Below are positions 17,274 through 25,664 of a stretch of DNA of 64,000 nt, one piece after another. Source of the stretch: Thorsellia kenyensis (GTDB taxonomy: Bacteria; Pseudomonadota; Gammaproteobacteria; Enterobacterales; Thorselliaceae); NCBI RefSeq assembly GCF_042432445.1, contig NZ_JBHLXE010000105.1, positions 1-64,000 on the forward strand. Direction: 5' to 3'. Both the position numbers and the translations under genes were made by a program. How positions within the stretch are numbered: the first letter of the stretch is position 1; every line of letters begins with the position of its first letter. The notes below the pieces were generated by a model. The model had not been told where the DNA came from. It did no database searches and was given only the letters and a program-made list of their open reading frames with translations.

Positions 17274-19730
17274 CTAACGATTTGCGTGTAATCTTAGAAT
17301 ATCTGAAAACACGCCCGCAGCGGTTACTTCATTACCCGCACCATAACCTCTTAATACTAAAGGAATAGGTTGATAAAAGCGACTATAAAAGGCCAGTGCA
17401 TTTTCACCATTTTTCACTTTATATAGTGGATTATCGCCATCCACTTCAATGATTCGTACAAAACAACGGCCATTGTCAATTTCACCTACATATCTAAGGA
17501 CCATCCCTACAGCTTTTGCTTTTTCTGTTCTTTCTTTGAATGAAGCATCTAATGAGGGCAAACGTGCTAAAAAGTCTTCAACAGAATCGTTCCCTGCAAA
17601 TTCCTGGCTCACCACCCCTTCTACTTCAATATCTTTAAGTTCTAATGGGTATCCAGCCTCTCTTGCTAAAATAAGTACCTTACGTGCAACATCCATTCCC
17701 GACAAATCATCTCTTGGATCAGGTTCAGTGAAGCCTAATTTCTTAGCTTCCAAAGTCGCGTCAGATAATGATTTTCCTTCATCTAACTTACCAAAGATAT
17801 AGGACAAGGAGCCAGATAAAATTCCGGTAAATGCCTGTAACTCATCCCCGGCACTCAGTAAGTTTTGTAAGTTCTCAATAACAGGTAAGCCTGCACCTAC
17901 ATTAGTTTCATACATAAACTTACGACGTGACTTACGCGCAGTTTCTCTTAATAATTGATAATAGGCATAGGTTGAAGTATTTGCTTTTTTATTGGGTGTC
18001 ACTACATGAAAACCTGCGGCAAGGAAGTCCACATATTGATCACTGATTGATTGATTGGATGTATTATCAACAATCACAGGATTTAATAGATGATGAGCAT
18101 CTACCCATCCTTTAAGTTCATTGAAATCAAAACCAGACGAACTTTGTTCAAGAGCCACTTCCCACTGATTTAAATCTAATCCCCAGGCATTGAGTACCAT
18201 TTTTTTGGAATTTGCGATTCCACAAACACGAAGATCGATATCTTTCTTTTTTAAAGCAACTTGTTGAGTTTTGACTTGTTCAATCAAAGCACTCCCGACG
18301 CCGCCGACGCCGACCAAAAATAATTCGATGACATGGGCTGTACGAAATAAAGCTTCATGAGTAGCCATAACAGCAATCTTGGCCTTTTTATCATCAATGA
18401 CGGCTGAAATAGAGCGTTCCGAGGAACCTTGAGCAATTGCCACAATATTGATATTTGCATTAGCAAGCGCTTTGAAGAAGCGTGCAGAAATTCCCTTCTG
18501 AGTTTTCATTCCGTCTCCAACAACAGAAATAATAGCTTGGTGCTCTATAATATCAAGCGTATCAAGAGCTCCTTCTTTAAGCTCAAGTCTAAAAGCATCA
18601 TTAAGGGCTTGTTCTGCACGTTTTAATTCTTTTTGCGGTACACAAAAACTGATTGAATACTCAGAAGAAGATTGGGTAATCAATATAACAGAAATACCTG
18701 CAAGCGACATGGTTTCAAATACTTTAGCTGCCATACCGACCATTCCTTTCATGCCTGGTCCTGACACGTTAATCATCGCTACATCACTTAGATGAGTGAT
18801 GCCTTTGATTGGATAGGTATTATCTTCACAGATTTCCGTGATAATAGATCCTGACGCCCTCGGATTACCTGTATTTTTAATAAGGCAAGGAATCCCCAAA
18901 CGAGCGATTGGGGCAATCGTCCTTGGATGTAGGACCTTAGCACCAAAATAGGAAAGCTCCATCGCTTCTTTATAAGATAAACTCGGTATGAGACGTGCAT
19001 CAGGAATACTTCTAGGATCGCACGTATATACACCATCAACATCAGTCCATATTTCACAGGCCTCGGCGCGTGTACAAGCAGCTAACACTGCTGCTGAATA
19101 GTCTGAACCATTACGGCCTAGAACCACCAGTTCGCCTTTTTCATTTCCTGCAGTGAAGCCTGCCATTAGAATAACATGATTAGGGTCTTTAGGCAGGTTT
19201 AGGGCATTGACTCTTTGAGTCGATGTAGTGATATCCACTGTAGACTCTAAATACTGGCCTTTAGCCAGTAAAGTGGTTACAGGATCAATAACACTCACAC
19301 CATAGCCTAGTGATTGTAATAATCCTTGCATGATAGCAATAGATAATTTTTCACCTCGACAAATTAAAGAAGCGTTCACTTTGTCAGGGCAAAGGCCTAA
19401 TAAACGTACGCCTTCTAAATTATCCTTAATGCCTTTAAATTCGGTATCAACAAGCTTTTGTAATCCAACCAAATCAAAAGCGGGCACTTTTTGTTTCAAT
19501 CCTGTTAATAACGCATTAAAAATTTCATGAGCTTCATTAAAATGTGACTCAATTGATTCACCTAAAACCGTTTTATCTACCATAGCAACAAGGTGGTTAG
19601 TAATTTTAGCTGGTGCTGAAAGGACTAATCCAACTTGGCTTCGGCTAGAGTAGTCTTTGATAATATCGACGACTTGTAAAAAACGTTCTGCATTCGCAAC
19701 AGAGGTACCACCAAATTTTAAAACACGCAT
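17274..19730 (-). CDS. thrA: Bifunctional aspartokinase I / homoserine dehydrogenase I
   Basis: ThrA carries out two steps of the aspartate pathway, aspartate to aspartyl phosphate and the NADPH-dependent reduction of aspartate semialdehyde to homoserine. The 818-residue length matches E. coli ThrA (820). The kinase domain begins MRVLKFGGTSVANAERF, two ACT domains occupy about 310-460, and the dehydrogenase has its nucleotide site in LFLVGVGGVGSALIEQ and the catalytic stretch FTEPDPRDDLSGMDVARK. Threonine feedback through the ACT region is expected from the family. It is preceded by the thrL leader and attenuator, so its transcription should fall when threonyl- and isoleucyl-tRNA are plentiful. 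Confidence 0.97.
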   Translation of the reverse strand: MRVLKFGGTSVANAERFLQVVDIIKDYSSRSQVGLVLSAPAKITNHLVAMVDKTVLGESIESHFNEAHEIFNALLTGLKQKVPAFDLVGLQKLVDTEFKGIKDNLEGVRLLGLCPDKVNASLICRGEKLSIAIMQGLLQSLGYGVSVIDPVTTLLAKGQYLESTVDITTSTQRVNALNLPKDPNHVILMAGFTAGNEKGELVVLGRNGSDYSAAVLAACTRAEACEIWTDVDGVYTCDPRSIPDARLIPSLSYKEAMELSYFGAKVLHPRTIAPIARLGIPCLIKNTGNPRASGSIITEICEDNTYPIKGITHLSDVAMINVSGPGMKGMVGMAAKVFETMSLAGISVILITQSSSEYSISFCVPQKELKRAEQALNDAFRLELKEGALDTLDIIEHQAIISVVGDGMKTQKGISARFFKALANANINIVAIAQGSSERSISAVIDDKKAKIAVMATHEALFRTAHVIELFLVGVGGVGSALIEQVKTQQVALKKKDIDLRVCGIANSKKMVLNAWGLDLNQWEVALEQSSSGFDFNELKGWVDAHHLLNPVIVDNTSNQSISDQYVDFLAAGFHVVTPNKKANTSTYAYYQLLRETARKSRRKFMYETNVGAGLPVIENLQNLLSAGDELQAFTGILSGSLSYIFGKLDEGKSLSDATLEAKKLGFTEPDPRDDLSGMDVARKVLILAREAGYPLELKDIEVEGVVSQEFAGNDSVEDFLARLPSLDASFKERTEKAKAVGMVLRYVGEIDNGRCFVRIIEVDGDNPLYKVKNGENALAFYSRFYQPIPLVLRGYGAGNEVTAAGVFSDILRLHANR

Positions 19731-19851
19731 TAAAAACTCCTAAAATTGAGGCTAAGAATTAAAATAGATAACAAATAACACAACCGCTTAAAACTCATAT
19801 TTCTAGACTGAAAAAACAAAACTATAAAACATCATACTGACTATTTCGTTG

Positions 19852-19888
19852 CAAAAAAAAACCCGCATCAGCTGCGGGTTTTTTTGTC
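19852..19888 (-). terminator. thr operon attenuator
   Basis: A GC-rich hairpin (ACCCGCA, loop, TGCGGGT) flanked by A and T tracts lies between thrL and thrA, starting 11 bases after the thrL stop. On the minus strand the stem is followed by an uninterrupted run of T, the form of an intrinsic terminator. The position and the regulatory codons of thrL fit the classical thr attenuation mechanism. Confidence 0.9.
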
Positions 19889-19898
19889 TTTATCTCGT

Positions 19899-19976
19899 TT
19901 ACACGACGACCCGCACCAAGACGTTTGTGATGGTGATAATGGTCATAATGGTCATATTAATACGAGAGAAAGTCAT
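19899..19976 (-). CDS. thrL: thr operon leader peptide ThrL
   Basis: A 25-residue peptide reads MTFSRINMTIMTIITITNVL and then VRVVV. It contains five threonine and five isoleucine codons, concentrated in residues 9-17. Ribosome stalling at these codons when charged tRNA is scarce would prevent formation of the terminator hairpin just downstream. The start is the ATG at 19976. The peptide is recognisable by composition and position rather than by sequence identity to E. coli ThrL. Confidence 0.9.
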   Translation of the reverse strand: MTFSRINMTIMTIITITNVLVRVVV

Positions 19977-20173
19977 AAACATCCTAAGATTTGTGTTGAA
20001 CTTAGATTAGTAATACAATTAATTAAGTTACTTTTTAAAAGAAAATCGAACAATTGTCAAATGATAATTTATCTAAATAAGGAGTTATTCAGCAAATGAT
20101 AGGGGAAAAAACTCTCTTTTGTTTTAACTGAACAAAATTAAACCATTTTGTCAATTTACACTGACTCCGTGCG

Positions 20174-20491
20174 CTAATACTCCCAAGTATCAGGATCTAT
20201 ACCTAACTCCTTCATTGCTTCTTTAGCCGCCATAGGAATATCGTCTGCTTTATCTTTTTGTAAATCATCGTCACTTGGTAACGGTTGACCTGTATATGCA
20301 TGCAAAAAAGCCTCACACAATAATTCACTGTTTGTAGCATGCCGTAGATTATTCACTTGGCGTCTAGTTCGCTCATCGGTTAAGATTTTTAATACATTGG
20401 TTGGTACAGATACCGTTATTTTTTTTACTTGCTGACTTTTTTTGCCCTGCTCTGCATAAGGGCTAATATACTCACCATTCCATTTTGCCAT
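20174..20491 (-). CDS. metJ: Methionine repressor MetJ
   Basis: MetJ is the S-adenosylmethionine-dependent ribbon-helix-helix repressor of methionine genes. The 105-residue protein shows the beta-ribbon QVKKITVSVPTNVLKILTDERTRRQVNNLRHATNSELLCEAFLHA region and the C-terminal DIPMAAKEAMKELGIDPDTWEY, nearly identical to enteric MetJ. It is divergent from metB. The two tandem MET boxes in the shared intergenic region suggest that it represses metB and possibly itself. Confidence 0.97.
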   Translation of the reverse strand: MAKWNGEYISPYAEQGKKSQQVKKITVSVPTNVLKILTDERTRRQVNNLRHATNSELLCEAFLHAYTGQPLPSDDDLQKDKADDIPMAAKEAMKELGIDPDTWEY

Positions 20492-20656
20492 GATTGGGTA
20501 TCCTTGGAGAAGGAGTTAATACCAGTGAACATTCCGTTGAGCACTGAAATAAACTCAAATAAATTCTAAAGAGTTATCTAACATATTTTTCATTCCCACT
20601 ATTCTACTCATTTTTATGCTATTACTCAAATAGAAGTCATTTGCACTTAACTTTTT

Positions 20657-20672
20657 AGACGTCTAGACGTTT
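20657..20672. promoter_or_regulatory. Tandem MET boxes (MetJ operator)
   Basis: Two adjacent 8-mers, AGACGTCT and AGACGTTT, match the MET box consensus AGACGTCT with zero and one mismatch. MetJ binds at least two tandem boxes. They lie 122 bases before the metB ATG and 166 bases before the metJ start, placed to control the divergent promoters. Confidence 0.92.
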
Positions 20673-20793
20673 TTACCGCTAAAAACAATTGACGAAAACC
20701 TATTTTCCCATTAGTCTACTCATACAGATTAAGAATTACTCTTTTTTGTTATTTATTAACTATTTTCTTTTACTTTTTCACGAGAAGGAACTT

Positions 20794-21963
20794 ATGCACG
20801 ATTTTTCATCAAAACACATAGAAACAGAAAGCGTCCGTGGGGGACTGAATCAAGACGAACAATATGGATGTGTCGTCCCCCCCATTTATCTTTCCAGTAC
20901 ATACACATTCAGTGGCTTTAATCAACCAAGAGCTCATGATTACTCAAGGCGAGGCAATCCATCAAGAGACTTAGTACAAAATACGCTTGCCAAACTCGAA
21001 GGTGGCCAAGGCGCAATAATGACCAGTAGTGGAATGTCTGCAATTAATTTGCTTTGCACTGTTCTCCTCAAGCCTGGAGATTTACTTATCGCACCTATTG
21101 ATTGCTATGGTGGAAGCTATCGACTCTTTGATAGCCTAGCCAAACGAGGGGCGTTTGATGTTTTGTTTATCGATCAGCGTTGTCCTATTCAACTAAAGAG
21201 TATTTTACAAAAAAAACCTAAAATGGTATTGATTGAAACGCCCAGTAATCCACTTTTAAATATTGTCGATATTGAAGCAGTCGCCCAGATAGCTCATGAA
21301 GCTGGCAGTACCGTTGTAGTTGATAATACTTTTTTAAGCCCTGTCCTACAAAAACCTTTAGCACTGGGTGCTGATATTGTTGTGCATTCTTGCACAAAAT
21401 ATCTTAATGGCCACTCGGATGTAGTTGCTGGTGCAGTCATCTGCAAAGACCCAGCTGTTTCAATGGAAATGGCATGGTGGGCTAATAATATCGGTGTTAC
21501 TGGAGCTGCTTTTGATAGTTATTTATTATTACGAGGCATAAGAACACTAGTTCCACGCATCAGACAACAGCAAGAAACCGCAGAAAAAATCGCTAAATTC
21601 CTTGATGAACATCCTCTGATCCATCGCGTATACTACCCCGGTTTAGAGTCGCATGAAGGACATGAGCTGGCTAAACGCCAACAGCAAGGATTTGGGGCTA
21701 TGCTCAGTTTCGAATTAAATATTGAAGAGAGTGAATTTGAGACATTTCTAAATGCACTCAACTATTTTACATTAGCAGAATCTTTAGGCGGAGTTGAGAG
21801 TTTAATTTCACATACCGCCACAATGACGCACGCAGGTATGTCTGCGCAAGCAAGAGTGGAAGCAGGCATTAAAAATAATTTATTTAGGTTATCCGTTGGT
21901 TTAGAGTCTTCAGAAGACCTACTTTCAGATTTAGCTACTGCTTTGTCATACTTTAAACCATAA
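20794..21963 (+). CDS. metB: Cystathionine gamma-synthase MetB
   Basis: MetB joins an activated homoserine (O-succinyl or O-acetyl) to cysteine, giving cystathionine in methionine synthesis. It is a PLP enzyme of 389 residues. Hallmarks are the YSRRGNPSRDLVQNTLAKLEGG region, the PLP lysine in VVHSCTKYLNGHSDVV, and the C-terminal SLGGVESLISHTATMTHAG. The ATG at 20794, with GAGAAGGAA upstream, gives the usual length; an upstream in-frame TTG at 20689 would add 35 hydrophobic residues and is rejected. metF follows 95 bases later, and metL, its usual enteric neighbour, is absent. Confidence 0.95.
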   Translation: MHDFSSKHIETESVRGGLNQDEQYGCVVPPIYLSSTYTFSGFNQPRAHDYSRRGNPSRDLVQNTLAKLEGGQGAIMTSSGMSAINLLCTVLLKPGDLLIAPIDCYGGSYRLFDSLAKRGAFDVLFIDQRCPIQLKSILQKKPKMVLIETPSNPLLNIVDIEAVAQIAHEAGSTVVVDNTFLSPVLQKPLALGADIVVHSCTKYLNGHSDVVAGAVICKDPAVSMEMAWWANNIGVTGAAFDSYLLLRGIRTLVPRIRQQQETAEKIAKFLDEHPLIHRVYYPGLESHEGHELAKRQQQGFGAMLSFELNIEESEFETFLNALNYFTLAESLGGVESLISHTATMTHAGMSAQARVEAGIKNNLFRLSVGLESSEDLLSDLATALSYFKP

Positions 21964-22058
21964 AGGCAAAAAATAATGCAACAAAGATTTTTAAAGTACT
22001 ATATTTATACCCATTAACAATACAGGCAAAATACTTTTCAATCATAAAGGATGTCAAT

Positions 22059-22964
22059 ATGTCTTTTTTTTATGCGCAGCACAGCGAAGCTCTAAACCAA
22101 AATCTTGCCTCTTTGCAAGGCAAGATAAATGTCTCATTTGAATTTTTCCCACCTAAAACGGAAGAAATGACCAATACACTTTGGCAATCGATTGAACGTT
22201 TAAGCACATTGAAGCCCAAATTTGTTTCAGTGACTTATGGTGCTAATTCAGGGGAAAGAGACAGAACACACAGCATCATCAAAGAAATTAAGAATAAAAC
22301 GGGACTCATCGCAGCTCCACATTTGACCTGCATTGACGCATCCAAAGAAGAGCTAATCCAAATTGCAAAAGATTATTTTGATAATGGCATAAGGCATATC
22401 GTTGCGCTTAGAGGAGATCTCCCCCCCAATAGTGGGAAACCTGATATGTATGCAGCAGATCTTGTCACTTTATTAAAATCTGTCGCGGATTTTGATATTT
22501 CAGTTGCTGCTTATCCAGAAGTACACCCTGAGGCTAAAAATGCCAAATCCGATTTGATTAATTTAAAAGCGAAGCTTGATGCGGGCGCGAATAGAGCAAT
22601 TACCCAATTTTTCTTTGACATCGAAAGTTACCTGCGTTTTCGTGATCGCTGCGTCGCTATCGGTATCGATGCAGACATTATCCCTGGCATATTGCCAGTG
22701 TCAAATTTTAATCAACTTCAAAAATTTGCCACAATGACCAATGTCAAAGTACCTGACTGGTTGAAAAATATGTTCATTGGATTAGATAACGATCCTGAAA
22801 CTCGTAAAATGGTTGGTGCGTCTGTTGCTATGGAAATGGTTAAAATCTTAAGTCGTGAAGGAGTCAAAGATTTTCATTTCTACACACTTAACCGCGCAGA
22901 ACTCAGCTATGCCATTTGTCATACACTAGGAGTTAGGCCAGATTTACAAGCAACAAGCAAATAG
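22059..22964 (+). CDS. metF: 5,10-methylenetetrahydrofolate reductase MetF
   Basis: MetF is the FAD enzyme that reduces methylene-THF to methyl-THF, the methyl donor for methionine synthase. The 301-residue protein contains the N-terminal NVSFEFFPPKTEEM, VSVTYGANSG, HLTCIDASKEEL and the ALRGDLPPNSGKPDMYAADLV segment typical of bacterial MetF. It may be transcribed from the metB promoter or from its own; I see no convincing MET box in the 95-base gap. Confidence 0.96.
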   Translation: MSFFYAQHSEALNQNLASLQGKINVSFEFFPPKTEEMTNTLWQSIERLSTLKPKFVSVTYGANSGERDRTHSIIKEIKNKTGLIAAPHLTCIDASKEELIQIAKDYFDNGIRHIVALRGDLPPNSGKPDMYAADLVTLLKSVADFDISVAAYPEVHPEAKNAKSDLINLKAKLDAGANRAITQFFFDIESYLRFRDRCVAIGIDADIIPGILPVSNFNQLQKFATMTNVKVPDWLKNMFIGLDNDPETRKMVGASVAMEMVKILSREGVKDFHFYTLNRAELSYAICHTLGVRPDLQATSK

Positions 22965-23072
22965 TCAAAATATATGGTCGGCTTATTATGTTATAAAAGG
23001 AAACACCATCCTTACTAAAGTCAGATAGGGATAAGATATTAAGACTAGTAAATCTATAAGTTACAGAAAAAA

Positions 23073-23678
23073 ATACTCTACATCTTTGACTTGGGTAACG
23101 TGCTTATTAACATTGATTTTAATCGAACTTTATCTCTATTTAGCCATTATTCTGACCGTTCACTTGCAGAGTTACAGCAAAAATTTTCCATGGATGACGC
23201 TTTTTGTCTGCATGAAAAAGGGCTACTCAGTGATAAAGATTTTGCACTACATATAAATCAATCTCTAAAGATTAATTTATCCTTTGAAGAGTTTCTCGAA
23301 AGTTGGTGTGCATTACTTATCGATATTAAACCTCAGATAATTGATCTTTTACACTCACTCAAAATGAATAACCATCGCCTAGCCATGTTATCAAACACAA
23401 ACCATGCACATACACTCTATTGGAAAAAAGCATTCAGTGAATTGCTCCCCTTTTTTGATAAGATATTTCTTTCCCATGAAATGGGTATGAGAAAACCTGA
23501 TGCCGAAATTTATCTAAAAGTTCTTGAAGTCATGCAACACCCAAAAGAAAATGCCCTCTTTTTTGATGATAATAAGAATAATATTGACGCTGCATGGCAC
23601 ATTGGTTTACCGTCTTTACATATTGAACGACATGAGCAATTGACAAAATACTTCAAAGCAAAAGGACTTTTACCATGA
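23073..23678 (+). CDS. HAD-family sugar phosphatase, YihX-like, with an apparent ATA start
   Basis: The encoded protein closely follows E. coli YihX (alpha-D-glucose 1-phosphate phosphatase) over its whole length: LYIFDLGNVLINIDF at the start, LSNTNHAHT mid-protein, GMRKPDAEIYLKVL, and FFDDNKNNIDAA near the end. The nucleophile aspartate of motif I is in FDLGN (23088-23090). No ATG, GTG or TTG lies between the preceding in-frame stop (23049-23051) and that aspartate; the codon aligned to the YihX initiator Met is ATA at 23073. A TTG at 23091 is available, but it would delete the nucleophile. So either ATA is used, the gene is inactivated, or a base is wrong. The gene overlaps dtd by four bases (ATGA). 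Confidence 0.8.
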   Translation: MLYIFDLGNVLINIDFNRTLSLFSHYSDRSLAELQQKFSMDDAFCLHEKGLLSDKDFALHINQSLKINLSFEEFLESWCALLIDIKPQIIDLLHSLKMNNHRLAMLSNTNHAHTLYWKKAFSELLPFFDKIFLSHEMGMRKPDAEIYLKVLEVMQHPKENALFFDDNKNNIDAAWHIGLPSLHIERHEQLTKYFKAKGLLP

Positions 23679-24109
23679 TAGCCCTGATACAAAGAGTTCG
23701 ACAAGCAAGAGTTGAAATAAATAATGACTGTGTAGGTAAAATTAATCAAGGGATATTGATATTACTAGGTGTTGAAGCCTCTGATAATAAGGTGCATGCA
23801 GATAAGTTACTACATAAGATCCTTAATTATCGACTTTTCAGTGATAAAGCAGGAAAAATGAATTTATGTGTCAAAGACATTCAAGGAGAAATTTTAGTGG
23901 TGTCTCAATTTACTTTGGTGGCTCAAACTGATAAAGGATTAAGACCCAGCTTCACCAAAGGAGCCCCCCCTGCACTAGCTGAAGAATTATATGATTATTT
24001 TGTTCAGCAAGCAAAAGAGCAGGTCCCCACACAAACAGGTCAATTTGCTCAAGATATGCAAGTTTTTTTACAAAACGATGGTCCTGTAACTTTCACCCTT
24101 CAAGTATGA
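23675..24109 (+). CDS. dtd: D-aminoacyl-tRNA deacylase Dtd
   Basis: Dtd hydrolyses D-amino acids (and glycine mischarged on tRNA-Ala) from tRNA, protecting translation. The 144-residue length is standard. It begins MIALIQRVRQARVEI and carries the two active-site motifs SQFTLVAQTDKGLRPSF (SQxT type) and the C-terminal NDGPVTFTLQV (GPVT cross-subunit Gly-Pro motif). It is translationally coupled to the upstream HAD gene; yihX and dtd are also near neighbours in E. coli. Confidence 0.96.
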   Translation: MIALIQRVRQARVEINNDCVGKINQGILILLGVEASDNKVHADKLLHKILNYRLFSDKAGKMNLCVKDIQGEILVVSQFTLVAQTDKGLRPSFTKGAPPALAEELYDYFVQQAKEQVPTQTGQFAQDMQVFLQNDGPVTFTLQV

Positions 24110-24304
24110 TAGAAAAACTCAGATCTTTTTTATAAAAAAGAGTGAAAAAAACACGCTGAAGCACACAATTAGTATAAAATAAACATATAGACAAGATATT
24201 AAGCATTTAATTAACAATAGTTCCCACTGAGTCAAGATGAGTGACAGGACAAGTCGCTGTTAATGATCTCCTATGTATACTAAAGAGAATAACTAATTAC
24301 CTGT

Positions 24305-25462
24305 ATGAAGAAAGAAATTTTAATGCCGGCCCTCTTTATTGGTCACGGCTCACCGATGAATGCCATTACATTAAATCGCTTTAGTTTAAGTTGGTACCAA
24401 CTCGGTCAGCAATTGCCTAAGCCTAGAGCAATATTAGTTATCTCTTCACACTACATCACTCATGGAATGACTTCTATTACAGCAATGGATAGACCTAAAA
24501 CTATCCATGATTTTGTAGGTTTTCCTAATGAACTCGTTGAGCTTGAATATTCAGCCAAAGGTTCTCCCTTTATGGCTTCTCATATTGTAAAATCGTTAGA
24601 AGAGTTCACCCCAATCTATGAAGACTACACGGATTGGGGATTAGATCATGGCGCTTGGAGCATATTGAGTCATATGTACCCAGATGCAGATATACCTGTC
24701 TTAGAACTGAGCTTAGACATATCAAAGCCACCCGCTTTTCATCATGAATTTGGTAGAGCGCTTAGCGAATTGAGACGCCAGGGGATACTTCTTATTGGTA
24801 CAGGCAATGTGGTCCATAATTTAAGACAATTGAAATGGGAAATAGATCAGTCACCTTATACTTGGGCAGAAAATTTTAATCAATTTGTCCTAGACAATTT
24901 AGATAGCCATGCCTTTACAGAAAATCACCCGCTAGTCAATTTTCAATCTCATCCTGATGCCCTTTTGGCACACCCAACTTTAGAGCACTATCTACCTATG
25001 CTGTATATTTTAGGTGCTTGGACAGGTAGAGAAAAACTCCAGCTATTCAATAATACCATTTTGCAAGGTTCGTTGAGTATGCTCTCATTTATGGTAGGCG
25101 ATGAAGAGCTGAATCTCTCCTTAGAAGCTAAAAATATTCAAGGGGCAGCTTATGGGACATATGAGCTTCCATCTAGACTAGAATTAGACTTTTTTGAAGA
25201 GGCGCCTCATAATCAAACCAATGACTCTAATTTGGTAATAGGTTCAGACGTACCCACTTTGAATAATAGTTTGGCAGTTACTGATTCTAACGATTTTGTG
25301 CCTTCTGTTGACAACAAAAATGGCAACTCTGTTTCAGAACATTTATTAAGAAAAAACATCGGCCATAAATCGAACCAGCATCACCCATCAGAAAAAAAAC
25401 ACGGTTTTCTAAGGCAAAAAATAAGCTCAGTTGCGAAGAAACTCGTTCGTAATAGGGGATAA
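24305..25462 (+). CDS. YgiD-type 4,5-DOPA extradiol dioxygenase homologue with a long C-terminal tail
   Basis: Residues 7-265 form the LigB-fold, class III extradiol dioxygenase domain typical of YgiD, with zinc-type ligands in FIGHGSPMNA (H14), VISSHY (H49) and GNVVHNLR (H171). E. coli YgiD ends soon after the equivalent of SLSMLSF (residue 262). Here about 120 further residues follow, hydrophilic and low in structure signal, rich in Asn and Ser, ending in a basic stretch (LRQKISSVAKKLVRNRG). The tail is in frame and not explained by a fusion to a known domain. The start is the ATG at 24305; an in-frame ATG at 24323 would align better with MPALFLGHG of the family. The physiological substrate is unknown. 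Confidence 0.85.
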   Translation: MKKEILMPALFIGHGSPMNAITLNRFSLSWYQLGQQLPKPRAILVISSHYITHGMTSITAMDRPKTIHDFVGFPNELVELEYSAKGSPFMASHIVKSLEEFTPIYEDYTDWGLDHGAWSILSHMYPDADIPVLELSLDISKPPAFHHEFGRALSELRRQGILLIGTGNVVHNLRQLKWEIDQSPYTWAENFNQFVLDNLDSHAFTENHPLVNFQSHPDALLAHPTLEHYLPMLYILGAWTGREKLQLFNNTILQGSLSMLSFMVGDEELNLSLEAKNIQGAAYGTYELPSRLELDFFEEAPHNQTNDSNLVIGSDVPTLNNSLAVTDSNDFVPSVDNKNGNSVSEHLLRKNIGHKSNQHHPSEKKHGFLRQKISSVAKKLVRNRG

Positions 25463-25527
25463 TTAACACTATATCGCTAATTACAATTCTGAGTTGTATC
25501 TCAATATCTTGATAGCCAATAACTTAA

Positions 25528-25612
25528 TTGAGTATGTCAGGTTCAACTCTAGGTCAGTTATAATTTATCTCTAACCACAACACTGGCAAAAAATTATAAA
25601 TTGCATACTCAA
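25528..25612. repeat. Imperfect 85-base inverted repeat
   Basis: TTGAGTATG at 25528-25536 pairs with CATACTCAA at 25604-25612, and a nested pair (TTATAATTT / AAATTATAA) lies inside. It could be a transcript hairpin after the dioxygenase gene or the remnant of a small miniature element. No coding potential was recognised in it. Confidence 0.4.
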
Positions 25613-25664
25613 GATCTTTAATTAAGCGCATCATCAATATTAACTTTTATTTCAATTAGCTTAA

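Noticed and set aside
20689..20793. Upstream extension of metB from a TTG
   Set aside because: It adds 35 hydrophobic residues before the conserved N-terminus, while the ATG at 20794 has a good ribosome site.
24115..24155. A/T hairpin after dtd as a terminator
   Set aside because: The pairing is only A-T (CTTTTTT / AAAAAAG), too weak to call.
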